The translations under genes and the position numbers were made by a program. A DNA stretch of 64,000 nt, from assembly GCF_001884135.1 (NCBI RefSeq), contig NZ_MAOC01000090.1, positions 1-64,000 of the forward strand. Direction: 5' to 3'. The notes under the pieces are model-generated. The model searched no databases, was not told the origin of the DNA, and saw only the letters and a list, made by a program, of their open reading frames with translations. The stretch is from Bacillus nitratireducens (GTDB lineage: Bacteria; Bacillota; Bacilli; Bacillales; Bacillaceae_G). Shown here in pieces: positions 1 to 8,970 of the stretch (the stretch's first letter is position 1; every line of letters begins with the position of its first letter).

Positions 1-68
1 CTTAGCTCAGCTGGGAGAGCGCCTGCCTTGCACGCAGGAGGTCAGCGGTTCGATCCCGCTAGGCTCCA
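1..68 (+). tRNA. tRNA-Ala (TGC), 5' end cut by window edge
   Basis: The anticodon arm CCTGC-CTTGCAC-GCAGG carries anticodon TGC, which reads alanine codons. The T arm (AGCGG-TTCGATC-CCGCT) and the 3' acceptor strand AGGCTCC plus discriminator A follow. The first five acceptor bases lie outside the window. CCA is not encoded, so it would be added after transcription. Confidence 0.95.
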
Positions 69-80
69 TATAAATAGGGA

Positions 81-111
81 AAGCTTACATCAAATGATGT
101 AAGCTTTTTTT
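81..111 (+). terminator. Rho-independent terminator after tRNA-Ala
   Basis: A 10-bp perfect stem (AAGCTTACAT/ATGTAAGCTT) with a 6-nt loop runs into a T tract. It ends the tRNA transcript. Confidence 0.9.
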
Positions 112-196
112 GTGTTTAAATTTTATTAGGAAAGGCAACTTTCATATTTGTCGTTTAAAATGAAGAAAAGGTGTAAATAAGGAACGGGGGATAATT

Positions 197-1342
197 ATGA
201 AAGTTGTCATTGCATCTGATTCATATAAAGAAAGTTTGAAAGCTATGGAGGTATGTGGAGCTATTGAAAGAGGTTTTGCAGCAGTTTTTCCTGAAGCAGA
301 GTACGTTAAAGTACCAATTGGAGATGGAGGTGAAGGAACGGTCGAATCTCTTGTTGGTGCTACAATGGGGGAAATTATATCACTTAATGTGACAGGGCCG
401 CTTGGAGAGAGCGTGCAAGCCTTTTATGGTATGTCTAAGGATAAGAAGACAGCATTTATTGAAATGGCAGCAGCGTCAGGATTACAACACGTTCCAATTG
501 AAAAGAGAAACCCACTTATTACAACGACAAAAGGGACAGGTGAACTTATATTACATGCATTAGATCAAGGAGCGAAACACATTATTTTAGGACTTGGAGG
601 AAGTGCTACAAATGATGGTGGGGCTGGTATGCTATCTGCTTTAGGTGCAAGGTTTATAAACAGGAAAGGTGAAGTAATAGAACCCTCTGGAGGGACATTA
701 CATTTGATTACTACTGTTGAACTTTCTAGGGTTGATTCACGCCTAAAGGATCTAAAGTTAGAAGCGGCGTGTGATGTAGATAACCCTTTAGTTGGAGCTA
801 GCGGGGCATCTTTTGTATTTGCGAGACAAAAGGGTGCAAATGTAGAGATGATGAAAGAGCTAGATGAGAATTTAAAACATTATGCTAATATACTTAAACA
901 ACATGTGTCTTTAGATGCATCTGAAATACCAGGGGCGGGGGCAGCTGGAGGAATGGGAGCAGCTGTCGTTGCGGTGCTCAAGGGGCAGTTAAGAAAAGGA
1001 ATTGAAATTGTATTAGATTATACAAATTTTGACAAGTGTATAGAGGGCGCCGATCTGGTTGTAACTGGTGAAGGAAGAATAGATGAACAAACAGCGTATG
1101 GAAAAGCTCCTGTTGGTGTCGCGAAGCGGGCGAAATGTCGTCATATTCCTGTAATTGCTATTGGTGGATCTGTATCCTCGAATTATACGACTGTTTACGA
1201 AAAGGGAATTGATGCAGTGTTTAGTATTACAGCGAGTCCAATGACATTAGAAGAAGCATATAAAAGGGCAGAAGAGAATATCGAAATGACAGCAAGAAAT
1301 ATTGCAGCAGTGTGGAAACTAGCATCAGAAAAACGCTTCTAA
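197..1342 (+). CDS. glxK: Glycerate kinase (GlxK/GarK family)
   Basis: The 381-residue protein has the usual length for the GlxK/GarK glycerate kinase family, which phosphorylates D-glycerate with ATP (mostly to 2-phosphoglycerate) and so feeds glycerate into lower glycolysis in the cytoplasm. Visible family motifs are DGGEGT (residues 43-48), GGSATNDGG (133-141) and VTGEGRID near the C-terminus. The ATG has a GGGGG ribosome site about 7 nt upstream. It stands alone between the tRNA terminator and its own terminator, so it is probably monocistronic. Family assignment is firm; the exact phosphorylated position is inferred from the family. Confidence 0.93.
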   Translation: MKVVIASDSYKESLKAMEVCGAIERGFAAVFPEAEYVKVPIGDGGEGTVESLVGATMGEIISLNVTGPLGESVQAFYGMSKDKKTAFIEMAAASGLQHVPIEKRNPLITTTKGTGELILHALDQGAKHIILGLGGSATNDGGAGMLSALGARFINRKGEVIEPSGGTLHLITTVELSRVDSRLKDLKLEAACDVDNPLVGASGASFVFARQKGANVEMMKELDENLKHYANILKQHVSLDASEIPGAGAAGGMGAAVVAVLKGQLRKGIEIVLDYTNFDKCIEGADLVVTGEGRIDEQTAYGKAPVGVAKRAKCRHIPVIAIGGSVSSNYTTVYEKGIDAVFSITASPMTLEEAYKRAEENIEMTARNIAAVWKLASEKRF

Positions 1343-1359
1343 ATGTAGAAGTGTTTTTT
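1331..1359 (+). terminator. Terminator overlapping the glxK stop codon
   Basis: The stem AAACGCTTCTA / TAGAAGTGTTT has a very short loop and is followed by T residues. The TAA stop of glxK lies within the 5' arm. Confidence 0.8.
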
Positions 1360-1610
1360 AATTCATTTATTTGATGATATTTTGCGTAATCCTGAGTGAT
1401 GATGGAGAAAAGTGCGGATAAAAATATTGGCTGATAGAAAGGTCAGTTGTTTCATTAAGTTAACTTTATACATAGAATAGTCTTAAAATTTAGGTTTCAA
1501 TGAGTGTACAATTGAATATATTGTATATCCATGCAGAAAAATGTCGAGTTGAGTCAGACTATATAAAAGATTTAAAATATTTAGGAAGGCATAAAAGGGG
1601 GATACTATCT

Positions 1611-2504
1611 ATGAAAAAAGAAATCTCAGTTATTGGAGTTCCAATGGATTTAGGACAGATGCGTCGCGGGGTCGATATGGGACCAAGCGCGATCCGTTAT
1701 GCAGGGGTAATTGAAAGAATTGAACAAATTGGATATGACGTTAAAGATTTGGGAGATATATGTATTGAGAGAGAAAAAGAAGTAGATGAAAATACAAAAT
1801 TAAGAAACCTTACACAAGTTGCAACTGTATGTAATGAATTAGCAAGTAAGGTTGATCATATTATAGAAGAAGGTCGTTTTCCGCTTGTATTAGGCGGTGA
1901 CCATAGTATTGCTATCGGTACGCTAGCTGGTGTAGCGAAACATTATAAAAATTTAGGTGTTATTTGGTATGATGCACATGGTGATTTAAATACAGAAGAG
2001 ACTTCACCATCTGGGAATATTCACGGTATGTCACTTGCTGCAAGTTTAGGCTATGGACATCCGACGCTTGTAGACTTATATGAAGCATATCCAAAGGTGA
2101 AGAAAGAGAACGTTGTAATTATCGGTGCACGTGCATTGGATGAAGGAGAAAAAGACTTTATTCGCGATGAAGGCATTAAAGTATTCTCAATGCATGAAAT
2201 CGATCGTATGGGCATGACGGCTGTTATGGAAGAAACAATTGCGTATTTATCTCATACGGATGGCGTTCATTTATCATTAGATCTAGATGGGCTTGATCCT
2301 CATGACGCACCAGGAGTTGGAACACCTGTAATTGGTGGTCTATCTTATCGTGAAAGCCACTTAGCGATGGAGATGTTAGCAGAAGCTGATATTGTTACAT
2401 CTGCTGAGTTTGTTGAAGTAAATACAATTTTAGATGAGAGAAACAGAACAGCAACAACAGCGGTTGCTTTAATGGGTTCTTTATTCGGTGAAAAACTGAA
2501 ATAA
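1611..2504 (+). CDS. rocF: Arginase
   Basis: Arginase hydrolyses L-arginine to ornithine and urea, the entry step of arginine catabolism. The 297-residue protein carries all manganese ligands of the ureohydrolase family: GGDHS (His98), DAHGD (Asp121, His123, Asp125) and SLDLDGLDP (Asp224, Asp226). An in-frame ATG exists at 1500, but the start at 1611 is preferred because an AGGGGG ribosome site sits about 9 nt upstream and the protein then begins [11 protein letters not shown] as arginases do. It stands alone here, without rocD or rocE beside it. I found no convincing sigma-54 promoter upstream, so its control is not visible. Confidence 0.95.
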   Translation: MKKEISVIGVPMDLGQMRRGVDMGPSAIRYAGVIERIEQIGYDVKDLGDICIEREKEVDENTKLRNLTQVATVCNELASKVDHIIEEGRFPLVLGGDHSIAIGTLAGVAKHYKNLGVIWYDAHGDLNTEETSPSGNIHGMSLAASLGYGHPTLVDLYEAYPKVKKENVVIIGARALDEGEKDFIRDEGIKVFSMHEIDRMGMTAVMEETIAYLSHTDGVHLSLDLDGLDPHDAPGVGTPVIGGLSYRESHLAMEMLAEADIVTSAEFVEVNTILDERNRTATTAVALMGSLFGEKLK

Positions 2505-2512
2505 ATGTAAGA

Positions 2513-2540
2513 AAAGCAACTGTGAAGTTGCTTTTTTTAT
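2513..2540 (+). terminator. Terminator after rocF
   Basis: The hairpin AAGCAACT-GTGA-AGTTGCTT is followed by seven T residues. Confidence 0.88.
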
Positions 2541-2632
2541 TGGAAAATAGGCGTATAATAATGACTTATATTATACTGTAGGGTAAGAAAGTTTGACATC
2601 TTACCAATTTAAGCTAAAGGGGGCGTTTGTAA

Positions 2633-2660
2633 TTGTCGTTTGTTTCATGTATGGTATAAT
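2633..2660 (+). promoter_or_regulatory. Probable SigA promoter of the cdaA-cdaR-glmM operon
   Basis: TTGTCG (2633-2638) and TATAAT (2655-2660) are separated by 16 bp, about 90 bp upstream of cdaA. The -10 is a consensus match and the -35 is a 4/6 match. Confidence 0.6.
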
Positions 2661-2751
2661 TAACTAGTTGTTGGAAATACATACAGATAGAGCATAAAAC
2701 AATATTTCAATATATGGATAGAATTGCTCGTAAGTAGGAGGAAGGGTTAGC

Positions 2752-3573
2752 ATGCCTTTTGAAGATACGACCATTTTGAAATATCTTAGTACGGCATTAG
2801 ATATTGCTGTTGTATGGTTTATTATATATAAGCTAATTCTTATAATCCGGGGCACGAAGGCTGTTCAACTTTTAAAAGGTATTACAGTTATTATTGTCGT
2901 CCGGATGATTAGTATTTTACTTGAATTGCATACGCTATATTGGCTAACGGAACAAGTATTAACGTGGGGATTCTTAGCTGTTATTATTATCTTCCAGCCA
3001 GAATTGCGAAGAGCACTTGAGCAGCTAGGACGAGGTAGCCTGTTTTCGCGTGTGGGAACTCACGAGGAAGATGAACCTGAAATTGTTGCAACAGCGATAG
3101 CGAAAGCTACGGAATATATGGGAAAACGTAGAATAGGTGCATTAATCACGTTGTCAAAAGAGACTGGGATGGGTGACTATGTGGAAACGGGTATTCCGCT
3201 GAACGCAAATGTGTCATCAGAATTACTCATTAATATTTTTATCCCTAATACGCCTCTTCATGATGGAGCAGTAATTATGCAGGGAAGTACAATTAAAGCA
3301 GCAGCATGTTATCTTCCGCTATCAGAAAGTCCGTTTATTTCTAAGGAGTTAGGAACAAGGCATCGCGCTGCAATGGGAGTTAGTGAAGTTACTGATAGTA
3401 TTACAGTAGTTGTGTCGGAAGAAACGGGTCAAATTTCTTTAACGAAAAACGGTGAGTTACATCGTGATTTGAAGACAGAGCAGCTGAAGGATATGTTGTT
3501 AGCAGAATTTAGTAGGAACGAAAAAACGACTTCTTCGTCTTTATGGAATTGGAGGAGAAAGCGTCATGGATAA
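2752..3573 (+). CDS. cdaA: Diadenylate cyclase CdaA (DacA/YbbP)
   Basis: CdaA condenses two ATP into cyclic-di-AMP, the essential messenger for potassium and osmotic balance and wall homeostasis. The 273-residue protein starts with three hydrophobic membrane segments (about residues 10-30, 40-57 and 65-82), then a DAC catalytic domain with the DGA motif (171-173) and RHR motif (203-205). AGGAGG precedes the ATG. The 3' end overlaps cdaR by 8 bp, the first of two such overlaps in the cdaA-cdaR-glmM operon. That arrangement is conserved in Firmicutes; CdaR and GlmM are both known to modulate CdaA. Confidence 0.96.
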   Translation: MPFEDTTILKYLSTALDIAVVWFIIYKLILIIRGTKAVQLLKGITVIIVVRMISILLELHTLYWLTEQVLTWGFLAVIIIFQPELRRALEQLGRGSLFSRVGTHEEDEPEIVATAIAKATEYMGKRRIGALITLSKETGMGDYVETGIPLNANVSSELLINIFIPNTPLHDGAVIMQGSTIKAAACYLPLSESPFISKELGTRHRAAMGVSEVTDSITVVVSEETGQISLTKNGELHRDLKTEQLKDMLLAEFSRNEKTTSSSLWNWRRKRHG

Positions 3574-5059
3574 GTTAATGGAGAATCATTGGTTTTTAAA
3601 AGGAATCTCATTACTATTGGCGTGTATGCTTTTCATGTCAGCAACTTTAACTGAAAAAAATACGACATCGAGTATATTACCTTTCGTAAATGAAACGAAA
3701 GAAACATTAACTGATTATCCTATTACCCTTAAGTATGATGAAGAGAAATATATTGTAAGTGGTATTCCATCAGGTGGAGTCAAGGTGAAGTTGGAAGGTC
3801 CAAAATCAGCAGTTGCTACAGCAAAAGCAAAAAAACAATTTGATATACCAGTTGATTTGAGAGATAGCGAAAAAGGAACTTATGAAGTTTCTTTGAAAAC
3901 GAACGGGCTTCCAGATGATGTGAAAGGAACAGTTCAGCCATCAACAATTAAAATTACTCTACATGAAAAAGCGAGAAAATACGTTCATGTAGACTTAAAA
4001 TTATCAAATGAGGATCAAATGCCAGCGGGTTCTACTCTCGAAAAATCAAACATTAAACCTGATACTGTTGAGGTAGTTGGGACGAAAGAAGAAATCGAAA
4101 GTATTTCATCTGCTAAGGCGTATATTGATTTGAAAGGTGTTAATAAAACTGTTACAAAAACACCCGAAGTTACATTATACAATAAAGAAGGAAAACGTTT
4201 AAATGTAAGAACAAGTCCATCTAAAATTAGTGTAACGTTGAATGTGGCGACGCAAGCTACAGCAAATAACGTCGAAAAAACAGTTCCTTTAACATATTCG
4301 AAAAAAGGTAATTTACCAGAAGGTTTAGCTGTTACAAATATTAGTGTTGAACCAAAAGAAGTAACGATAGCAGGTCCAAAAGACATTTTGGATAATATAC
4401 AATCTATAGAGGGGGTCGAGGTAGATCTTAGTCAATTGACGGATTCTACAACATTCGATGCCTCTGTTTTATTGCCAAAAGGTGTGACAAGTGCAAAACC
4501 AAATCAAGTGAAGGTTTCTGTAGGGGTACAAAAGGTAAAACAAACGAAAAGTAAAACTATAGATGGTATCCCGATTCAAAAAAATGGAATTCCGAATGAT
4601 GTTACTGCTCAGCTACTTTCGCCACAAGATGGAAAGATAAGCGTTGATATTTCAGGAGAAGCAAGTATAGTAGATAAAATAACAGCTGCTCAAATAACAG
4701 CTGCGATTAATCTGCAAAATGTATCTCCGGGGACGAAGGATGTTTCTATTCAAGTGAGTGGTCCTGGTAATATTTCGATAGAACCAAAACAAAAAAGTGC
4801 TAAAGTCACAATTGTGAAGAAAGAAAAGCCAGATAAAGAAGTACAGGGTAATATTGAACAACCAGATCCAGCAAACGATAAAGAAAATCAAACTGAAAAA
4901 CCAAAAAATCCTGAACCGGATCCAGAAAAGGATCAGGAAAAAGATAAAGACAAAGAAAAAGACAAAGACAAAGAAAAAGAAAATGGCCAAGAAACGAGCC
5001 AAGAACCAACAGTAGATAATCAAAAAGAGCACGAAAAAGGAGCGAATAATAATGGGTAA
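3566..5059 (+). CDS. cdaR: CdaA regulator CdaR (YbbR-domain protein)
   Basis: CdaR is the membrane-anchored regulator of the CdaA cyclase. The 497-residue protein has one N-terminal membrane segment (about residues 9-25) and an extracellular part built of repeated YbbR domains, recognisable by recurring blocks such as [18 protein letters not shown] and VTIAGPKD. The C-terminal 70 or so residues are low-complexity, rich in Lys, Asp, Glu and Pro, with alternating DKEK/DKDK units probably reaching into the wall. The ATG lies inside cdaA (8-bp overlap) with GGAGGAG upstream, and the 3' end overlaps glmM by 8 bp, so translation of all three is likely coupled. Confidence 0.94.
   Translation: MDKLMENHWFLKGISLLLACMLFMSATLTEKNTTSSILPFVNETKETLTDYPITLKYDEEKYIVSGIPSGGVKVKLEGPKSAVATAKAKKQFDIPVDLRDSEKGTYEVSLKTNGLPDDVKGTVQPSTIKITLHEKARKYVHVDLKLSNEDQMPAGSTLEKSNIKPDTVEVVGTKEEIESISSAKAYIDLKGVNKTVTKTPEVTLYNKEGKRLNVRTSPSKISVTLNVATQATANNVEKTVPLTYSKKGNLPEGLAVTNISVEPKEVTIAGPKDILDNIQSIEGVEVDLSQLTDSTTFDASVLLPKGVTSAKPNQVKVSVGVQKVKQTKSKTIDGIPIQKNGIPNDVTAQLLSPQDGKISVDISGEASIVDKITAAQITAAINLQNVSPGTKDVSIQVSGPGNISIEPKQKSAKVTIVKKEKPDKEVQGNIEQPDPANDKENQTEKPKNPEPDPEKDQEKDKDKEKDKDKEKENGQETSQEPTVDNQKEHEKGANNNG
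4915..4985 (+). repeat. AAAGAC/AAAGAA hexanucleotide-like repeat in the cdaR tail
   Basis: Alternating AAAGAC, AAAGAA and AAAGAT units encode the charged DKEK stretch. Such tracts commonly vary in length between strains by slippage; that is inference here. Confidence 0.6.
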
Positions 5060-6398
5060 ATATTTTGGTACAGACGGAGTACGCGGGGTTGCAAATAAGG
5101 AATTAACACCTGAATTAGCATTCAAAATTGGACGTTTTGGCGGCTATGTATTAACAAAAGATACAGATCGTCCAAAAGTAATTATTGGCCGTGATACACG
5201 TGTATCTGGACATATGTTAGAAGGAGCTTTAGTAGCAGGTCTATTATCAACTGGAGCAGAAGTAATGCGTCTTGGTGTTATTTCTACACCAGGTGTGGCG
5301 TATTTAACAAAAGCTTTAGATGCACAAGCGGGTGTTATGATTTCTGCATCTCATAATCCAGTACAAGATAATGGTATTAAGTTCTTTGGTTCAGATGGTT
5401 TCAAATTAACAGATGAGCAAGAAGCTGAAATTGAAGCATTATTAGACAAAGAAGTTGACGAGTTACCACGTCCAACAGGTACTAACCTTGGCCAAGTGAG
5501 TGATTACTTTGAAGGTGGACAAAAGTATTTACAATACATTAAACAAACTGTAGAGGAAGATTTCTCTGGTTTACATATTGCTTTAGATTGCGCACACGGT
5601 GCGACTTCTTCTTTAGCTCCATACTTATTTGCAGACTTAGAAGCTGATATTTCAACGATGGGGACTTCTCCAAACGGTATGAATATTAACGAAGGCGTAG
5701 GATCTACACATCCAGAAGTCTTAGCTGAATTAGTAAAAGAAAAAGGTGCTGATATCGGACTTGCTTTTGATGGTGATGGCGACCGTTTAATCGCAGTAGA
5801 CGAAAAAGGAAACATCGTTGATGGCGATCAAATTATGTTTATTTGTGCGAAGTATATGAAAGAAACTGGTCAATTGAAACATAATACAGTTGTTTCAACA
5901 GTTATGAGTAACTTAGGATTCTACAAAGCACTTGAAGCAAACAATATTACAAGTGATAAAACAGCAGTTGGTGACCGCTACGTAATGGAAGAAATGAAAC
6001 GCGGTGGATATAACCTGGGCGGAGAACAATCAGGTCACATTATCTTACTTGATTACATTACAACTGGTGATGGAATGTTAAGTGCACTTCAACTTGTAAA
6101 CATCATGAAAATGACGAAAAAGCCATTATCTGAGCTTGCAGGCGAGATGACAAAATTCCCACAATTACTAGTAAACGTTCGTGTAACAGATAAAAAACTA
6201 GCATTAGAAAATGAGAAAATTAAAGAAATTATTCGTGTTGTAGAGGAAGAAATGAACGGAGACGGTCGTATTCTTGTTCGTCCATCTGGAACAGAACCAC
6301 TTATTCGTGTAATGGCAGAAGCACCGACACAAGAAATTTGTGATGGGTATGTACATCGTATTGTAGAAGTTGTGAAAGCGGAAGTTGGAGCTGAATAA
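5052..6398 (+). CDS. glmM: Phosphoglucosamine mutase
   Basis: GlmM converts glucosamine-6-phosphate to glucosamine-1-phosphate, the step after GlmS on the way to UDP-GlcNAc and peptidoglycan. The 448-residue length is standard. Motifs are the phosphoserine loop SASHNP with the catalytic serine at residue 100, the magnesium loop DGDGDR near residue 240, and the C-terminal phosphate-binding RPSGTEP. The start overlaps cdaR by 8 bp, with AAGGAG about 8 nt upstream. It is last of three in the operon and is followed by a strong terminator, so glmS is transcribed separately. Confidence 0.97.
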   Translation: MGKYFGTDGVRGVANKELTPELAFKIGRFGGYVLTKDTDRPKVIIGRDTRVSGHMLEGALVAGLLSTGAEVMRLGVISTPGVAYLTKALDAQAGVMISASHNPVQDNGIKFFGSDGFKLTDEQEAEIEALLDKEVDELPRPTGTNLGQVSDYFEGGQKYLQYIKQTVEEDFSGLHIALDCAHGATSSLAPYLFADLEADISTMGTSPNGMNINEGVGSTHPEVLAELVKEKGADIGLAFDGDGDRLIAVDEKGNIVDGDQIMFICAKYMKETGQLKHNTVVSTVMSNLGFYKALEANNITSDKTAVGDRYVMEEMKRGGYNLGGEQSGHIILLDYITTGDGMLSALQLVNIMKMTKKPLSELAGEMTKFPQLLVNVRVTDKKLALENEKIKEIIRVVEEEMNGDGRILVRPSGTEPLIRVMAEAPTQEICDGYVHRIVEVVKAEVGAE

Positions 6399-6415
6399 TT
6401 TACCAAATTTGTTTT

Positions 6416-6445
6416 AAAAGGAGCACAAGAAGTGCTCCTTTTTCA
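6416..6445 (+). terminator. Terminator after glmM
   Basis: An 11-bp stem (AAAAGGAGCAC/GTGCTCCTTTT) with a 5-nt loop ends in a T tract. Confidence 0.9.
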
Positions 6446-6475
6446 TATGTTTTATAGACAATGAAAAAAATTTCA

Positions 6476-6504
6476 TTGACGATTTATATTGTTTGTTATA
6501 AGAT
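6476..6504 (+). promoter_or_regulatory. Probable promoter of glmS
   Basis: TTGACG (6476-6481) and TAAGAT (6499-6504) are spaced by 17 bp. It lies just after the glmM terminator and about 45 bp before the ribozyme cleavage site, as expected for the glmS transcript. Confidence 0.65.
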
Positions 6505-6547
6505 TGTCTTGTTCTTTTTCTCAAAGGAAATATTGTAAATTATAAAA

Positions 6548-6715
6548 GCGCCAGAACTACAAGTAGTGTAGTTGACGAGGTGGAGTTTATCGAGATTTCG
6601 GCGGATGACTCCCGGTTGTTCATCACAACCGCAATCTTTTACTTAAAACATTAAGGTGACTTAGTGGACAAAGGTGAAAGTGTGATGAGAGAAAAGGAAC
6701 GGATGAATACTAGCT
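6548..6715 (+). ncRNA. glmS ribozyme (GlcN6P-activated self-cleaving riboswitch)
   Basis: The segment starting GCGCCAGAACT carries the invariant ribozyme core, followed by GACGAGGTGGAGTTTATCGA, ATTTCGGCGGATGACTCCCG and the P3/P4 region. In the family, bound glucosamine-6-phosphate acts as cofactor for cleavage 5' of the first G; here that is between A6547 and G6548. Cleavage destabilises the glmS message and so closes a feedback loop on amino-sugar synthesis. The 3' boundary is approximate. Confidence 0.95.
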
Positions 6716-6751
6716 GTATAAGTATATACGGACTTTAACCCAATCGAGAGG

Positions 6752-6881
6752 AAGGTGAAAGCCGTTACAAGCTTACAGGGCTAGCAATATGTAATCCGTT
6801 TTTTTAATATAAATAAATGGTATCGGACTATGTCGTTACATGTTCGCAAAGCAGTGTAAGCATTTGTAACGGCGACTAAAC
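6752..6881 (+). promoter_or_regulatory. Structured glmS translation start: Shine-Dalgarno separated from ATG by a long hairpin
   Basis: No Shine-Dalgarno sequence lies within 20 nt of the glmS ATG. The sequence AAGGTGA sits at 6752-6758. Immediately after it, GCCGTTACAA-GCTTAC (6761-6776) is complementary to GTAAGC-AT-TTGTAACGGC (6856-6873), giving 16 bp with a 2-nt bulge. If this hairpin forms, only about 10 unpaired nt (2 plus 8) separate AAGGTGA from the ATG at 6882, a normal spacing. The complementarity is seen directly; its use in initiation is inference. Confidence 0.6.
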
Positions 6882-8684
6882 ATGTGTGGAATCGTAGGAT
6901 TTATTGGAGAGCAAGATGCAAAGGAAATTTTATTAAAAGGTTTAGAAAAGCTAGAATATCGCGGATATGATTCAGCAGGTATTGCAGTACAAGCAGAGAA
7001 CGGTGTTATTGTATACAAAGAAAAAGGCCGTATTGCAAAACTTCGCGAAGTCGTAGAAGAGAATGTAGCAGCAAGCGTGGGAATCGGTCACACACGCTGG
7101 GCTACACACGGTGTTCCAAGCAAAGTAAACGCGCATCCGCATCAAAGTACATCAAAACGCTTTACACTAGTTCATAATGGTGTAATTGAAAACTATGAGT
7201 TAGTGAAAAAGGAATATTTACAAGATGTAACGTTCGTAAGTGAGACAGATACAGAAGTTATCGTACAGCTTATGGAACAACAAGTGAGCACAGGACTAAG
7301 TGTAGAAGAAGCGTTCCGTAATACGCTATCTCTTTTACATGGCTCTTATGCAATCGGATTACTTGATGCTGAAAATCCAAACATGATTTATGTTGCTAAA
7401 AACAAAAGCCCGCTATTAGTAGGTGCTGGTGATAACTTTAACGTTATTGCAAGCGACGCTATGGCGATGTTACAAGTTACAGATCAATTTATCGAGTTAA
7501 TGGATAAAGAAATGGTAATCGTAACGAAAGAAAGTATTACAATTAAAAACTTACAAGGTGAAACGATTGAACGTGCACCGTTTACAGCGGAATTAGACGC
7601 AAGTGATATTGAAAAGGGAACGTATCCTCATTTCATGCTAAAAGAAATCGACGAGCAACCACTTGTAATCCGTAATATTATTCAAAAGTACCAAGATGAA
7701 AATGGCGAAATTGAATTAGATCAAGATATCCGTAACGCAATTTTAGATAGCGATCGCATTTACATCATTGCATGTGGAACAAGTTATCATGCAGGTCTTG
7801 TTGGAAAGCAATTCATTGAGAAATTTGCGAAAGTACCAGTTGAAGTACATGTAGCAAGTGAATTCTCTTACAACATGCCATTATTAACAGAAAGACCATT
7901 CTTCATTTACATTTCACAAAGTGGTGAAACAGCTGATAGCCGTGCAGTACTTGTGCAAACAAATGAAATGGGTCATAAAGCATTAACAATTACAAACGTA
8001 CCTGGTTCTACGCTTTCTCGTGAAGCTGATTATACACTTCCGTTATATGCGGGACCGGAAATCGCAGTTGCATCGACGAAAGCATACACAGCACAGCTTG
8101 CAGTACTTTCAATCTTAGCGGCTGACATTGCAAAAGCAAAAGGTGAGGTTCTTGATTTCGATTTAACACACGAATTAGGACTTGTAGCAAATGCAATGGT
8201 AGTACTTTGTGATCAAAAAGAAGAAATGGACGCATTAGCAAAACAATTTTTAGCAACAACGCGTAACTGCTTCTTCATCGGACGTAGCGTAGACTTCTTC
8301 GTAGGTTTAGAAGGTGCGTTAAAACTAAAAGAAATCTCTTACATCCAAGCAGAAGGATTTGCTGGAGGAGAATTAAAACACGGTACAATCGCCTTAATCG
8401 AAAACGGTACACCAGTTATCGCACTTGCTACACAAGAGCACGTAAACCTTGGAATTCGTGGTAACGTGAAAGAAGTAGTAGCACGCGGAGCTAACCCATG
8501 TATCATCTCAATGAAAGGCTTAGAAATGGAAGGTGACAGCTTCGTATTACCAGCTGTACACGAAGCACTAGCACCGCTAGTAGCAGTTATTCCATTCCAA
8601 CTTATCTCATACTACGCAGCACTTCACCGCGAGTGTGACGTTGATAAGCCACGTAACTTAGCTAAGTCTGTTACTGTTGAGTAG
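6882..8684 (+). CDS. glmS: Glutamine--fructose-6-phosphate aminotransferase (isomerizing)
   Basis: GlmS makes glucosamine-6-phosphate from fructose-6-phosphate and glutamine, the committed step of amino-sugar and cell-wall synthesis. The 600-residue protein begins MCGIVGFIG; Cys2 becomes the N-terminal nucleophile of the glutaminase domain, which fixes the start codon. GHTRWATHG and the YRGYDSAG block belong to that domain. Two SIS sugar-isomerase domains follow (for example ACGTSYHAG and SQSGETADS). The C-terminal KSVTVE end is typical. It is a single-gene unit controlled by the upstream ribozyme, and its ATG lacks an adjacent ribosome site. Confidence 0.98.
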   Translation: MCGIVGFIGEQDAKEILLKGLEKLEYRGYDSAGIAVQAENGVIVYKEKGRIAKLREVVEENVAASVGIGHTRWATHGVPSKVNAHPHQSTSKRFTLVHNGVIENYELVKKEYLQDVTFVSETDTEVIVQLMEQQVSTGLSVEEAFRNTLSLLHGSYAIGLLDAENPNMIYVAKNKSPLLVGAGDNFNVIASDAMAMLQVTDQFIELMDKEMVIVTKESITIKNLQGETIERAPFTAELDASDIEKGTYPHFMLKEIDEQPLVIRNIIQKYQDENGEIELDQDIRNAILDSDRIYIIACGTSYHAGLVGKQFIEKFAKVPVEVHVASEFSYNMPLLTERPFFIYISQSGETADSRAVLVQTNEMGHKALTITNVPGSTLSREADYTLPLYAGPEIAVASTKAYTAQLAVLSILAADIAKAKGEVLDFDLTHELGLVANAMVVLCDQKEEMDALAKQFLATTRNCFFIGRSVDFFVGLEGALKLKEISYIQAEGFAGGELKHGTIALIENGTPVIALATQEHVNLGIRGNVKEVVARGANPCIISMKGLEMEGDSFVLPAVHEALAPLVAVIPFQLISYYAALHRECDVDKPRNLAKSVTVE

Positions 8685-8740
8685 GAGATTGGTAGGTTAA
8701 TAAATATAGTTGTGGATTTGAAATAAATTTACGAATTTGT

Positions 8741-8775
8741 ATCCCTTTAGATATGTAATCTAAAGGGATATTTTT
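8741..8775 (+). terminator. Terminator after glmS
   Basis: A 12-bp perfect stem (ATCCCTTTAGAT/ATCTAAAGGGAT) with a 5-nt loop is followed by ATTTTT. Confidence 0.9.
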
Positions 8776-8970
8776 GTGTCGAAAAAGAACATCTAAAATT
8801 GCTAAGTGGATGGCACTCTACTAATGAAAGGTTTACTTTATCGGCTTTAGAACGGAACTACTTTTATTTATCTGAATTTTCCGTTACTATTTTAAGTATC
8901 CGTGAACAATTTTCTTTATTACGACAAAAAGAGACGATAGATTCATGGACATTACAAGGGGGCTTATTAT

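Noticed and set aside
1380-1500. Possible sigma-54 promoter ahead of rocF (TTGGC near 1428)
   Set aside because: No GC element follows at the required spacing, so a RocR/SigL-type promoter is not supported.
4652-5125. Minus-strand ORF rich in Phe and Leu opposite the cdaR tail
   Set aside because: It is the complement of the Lys/Asp/Glu repeat; the hydrophobic run is an artefact of reading AAAGAA repeats on the other strand.
6761-6805. Terminator ahead of glmS (T7 run at 6799-6805)
   Set aside because: The local stem is only five to six pairs with a large loop, too weak to call as a terminator; it is mentioned only as a competing fold.
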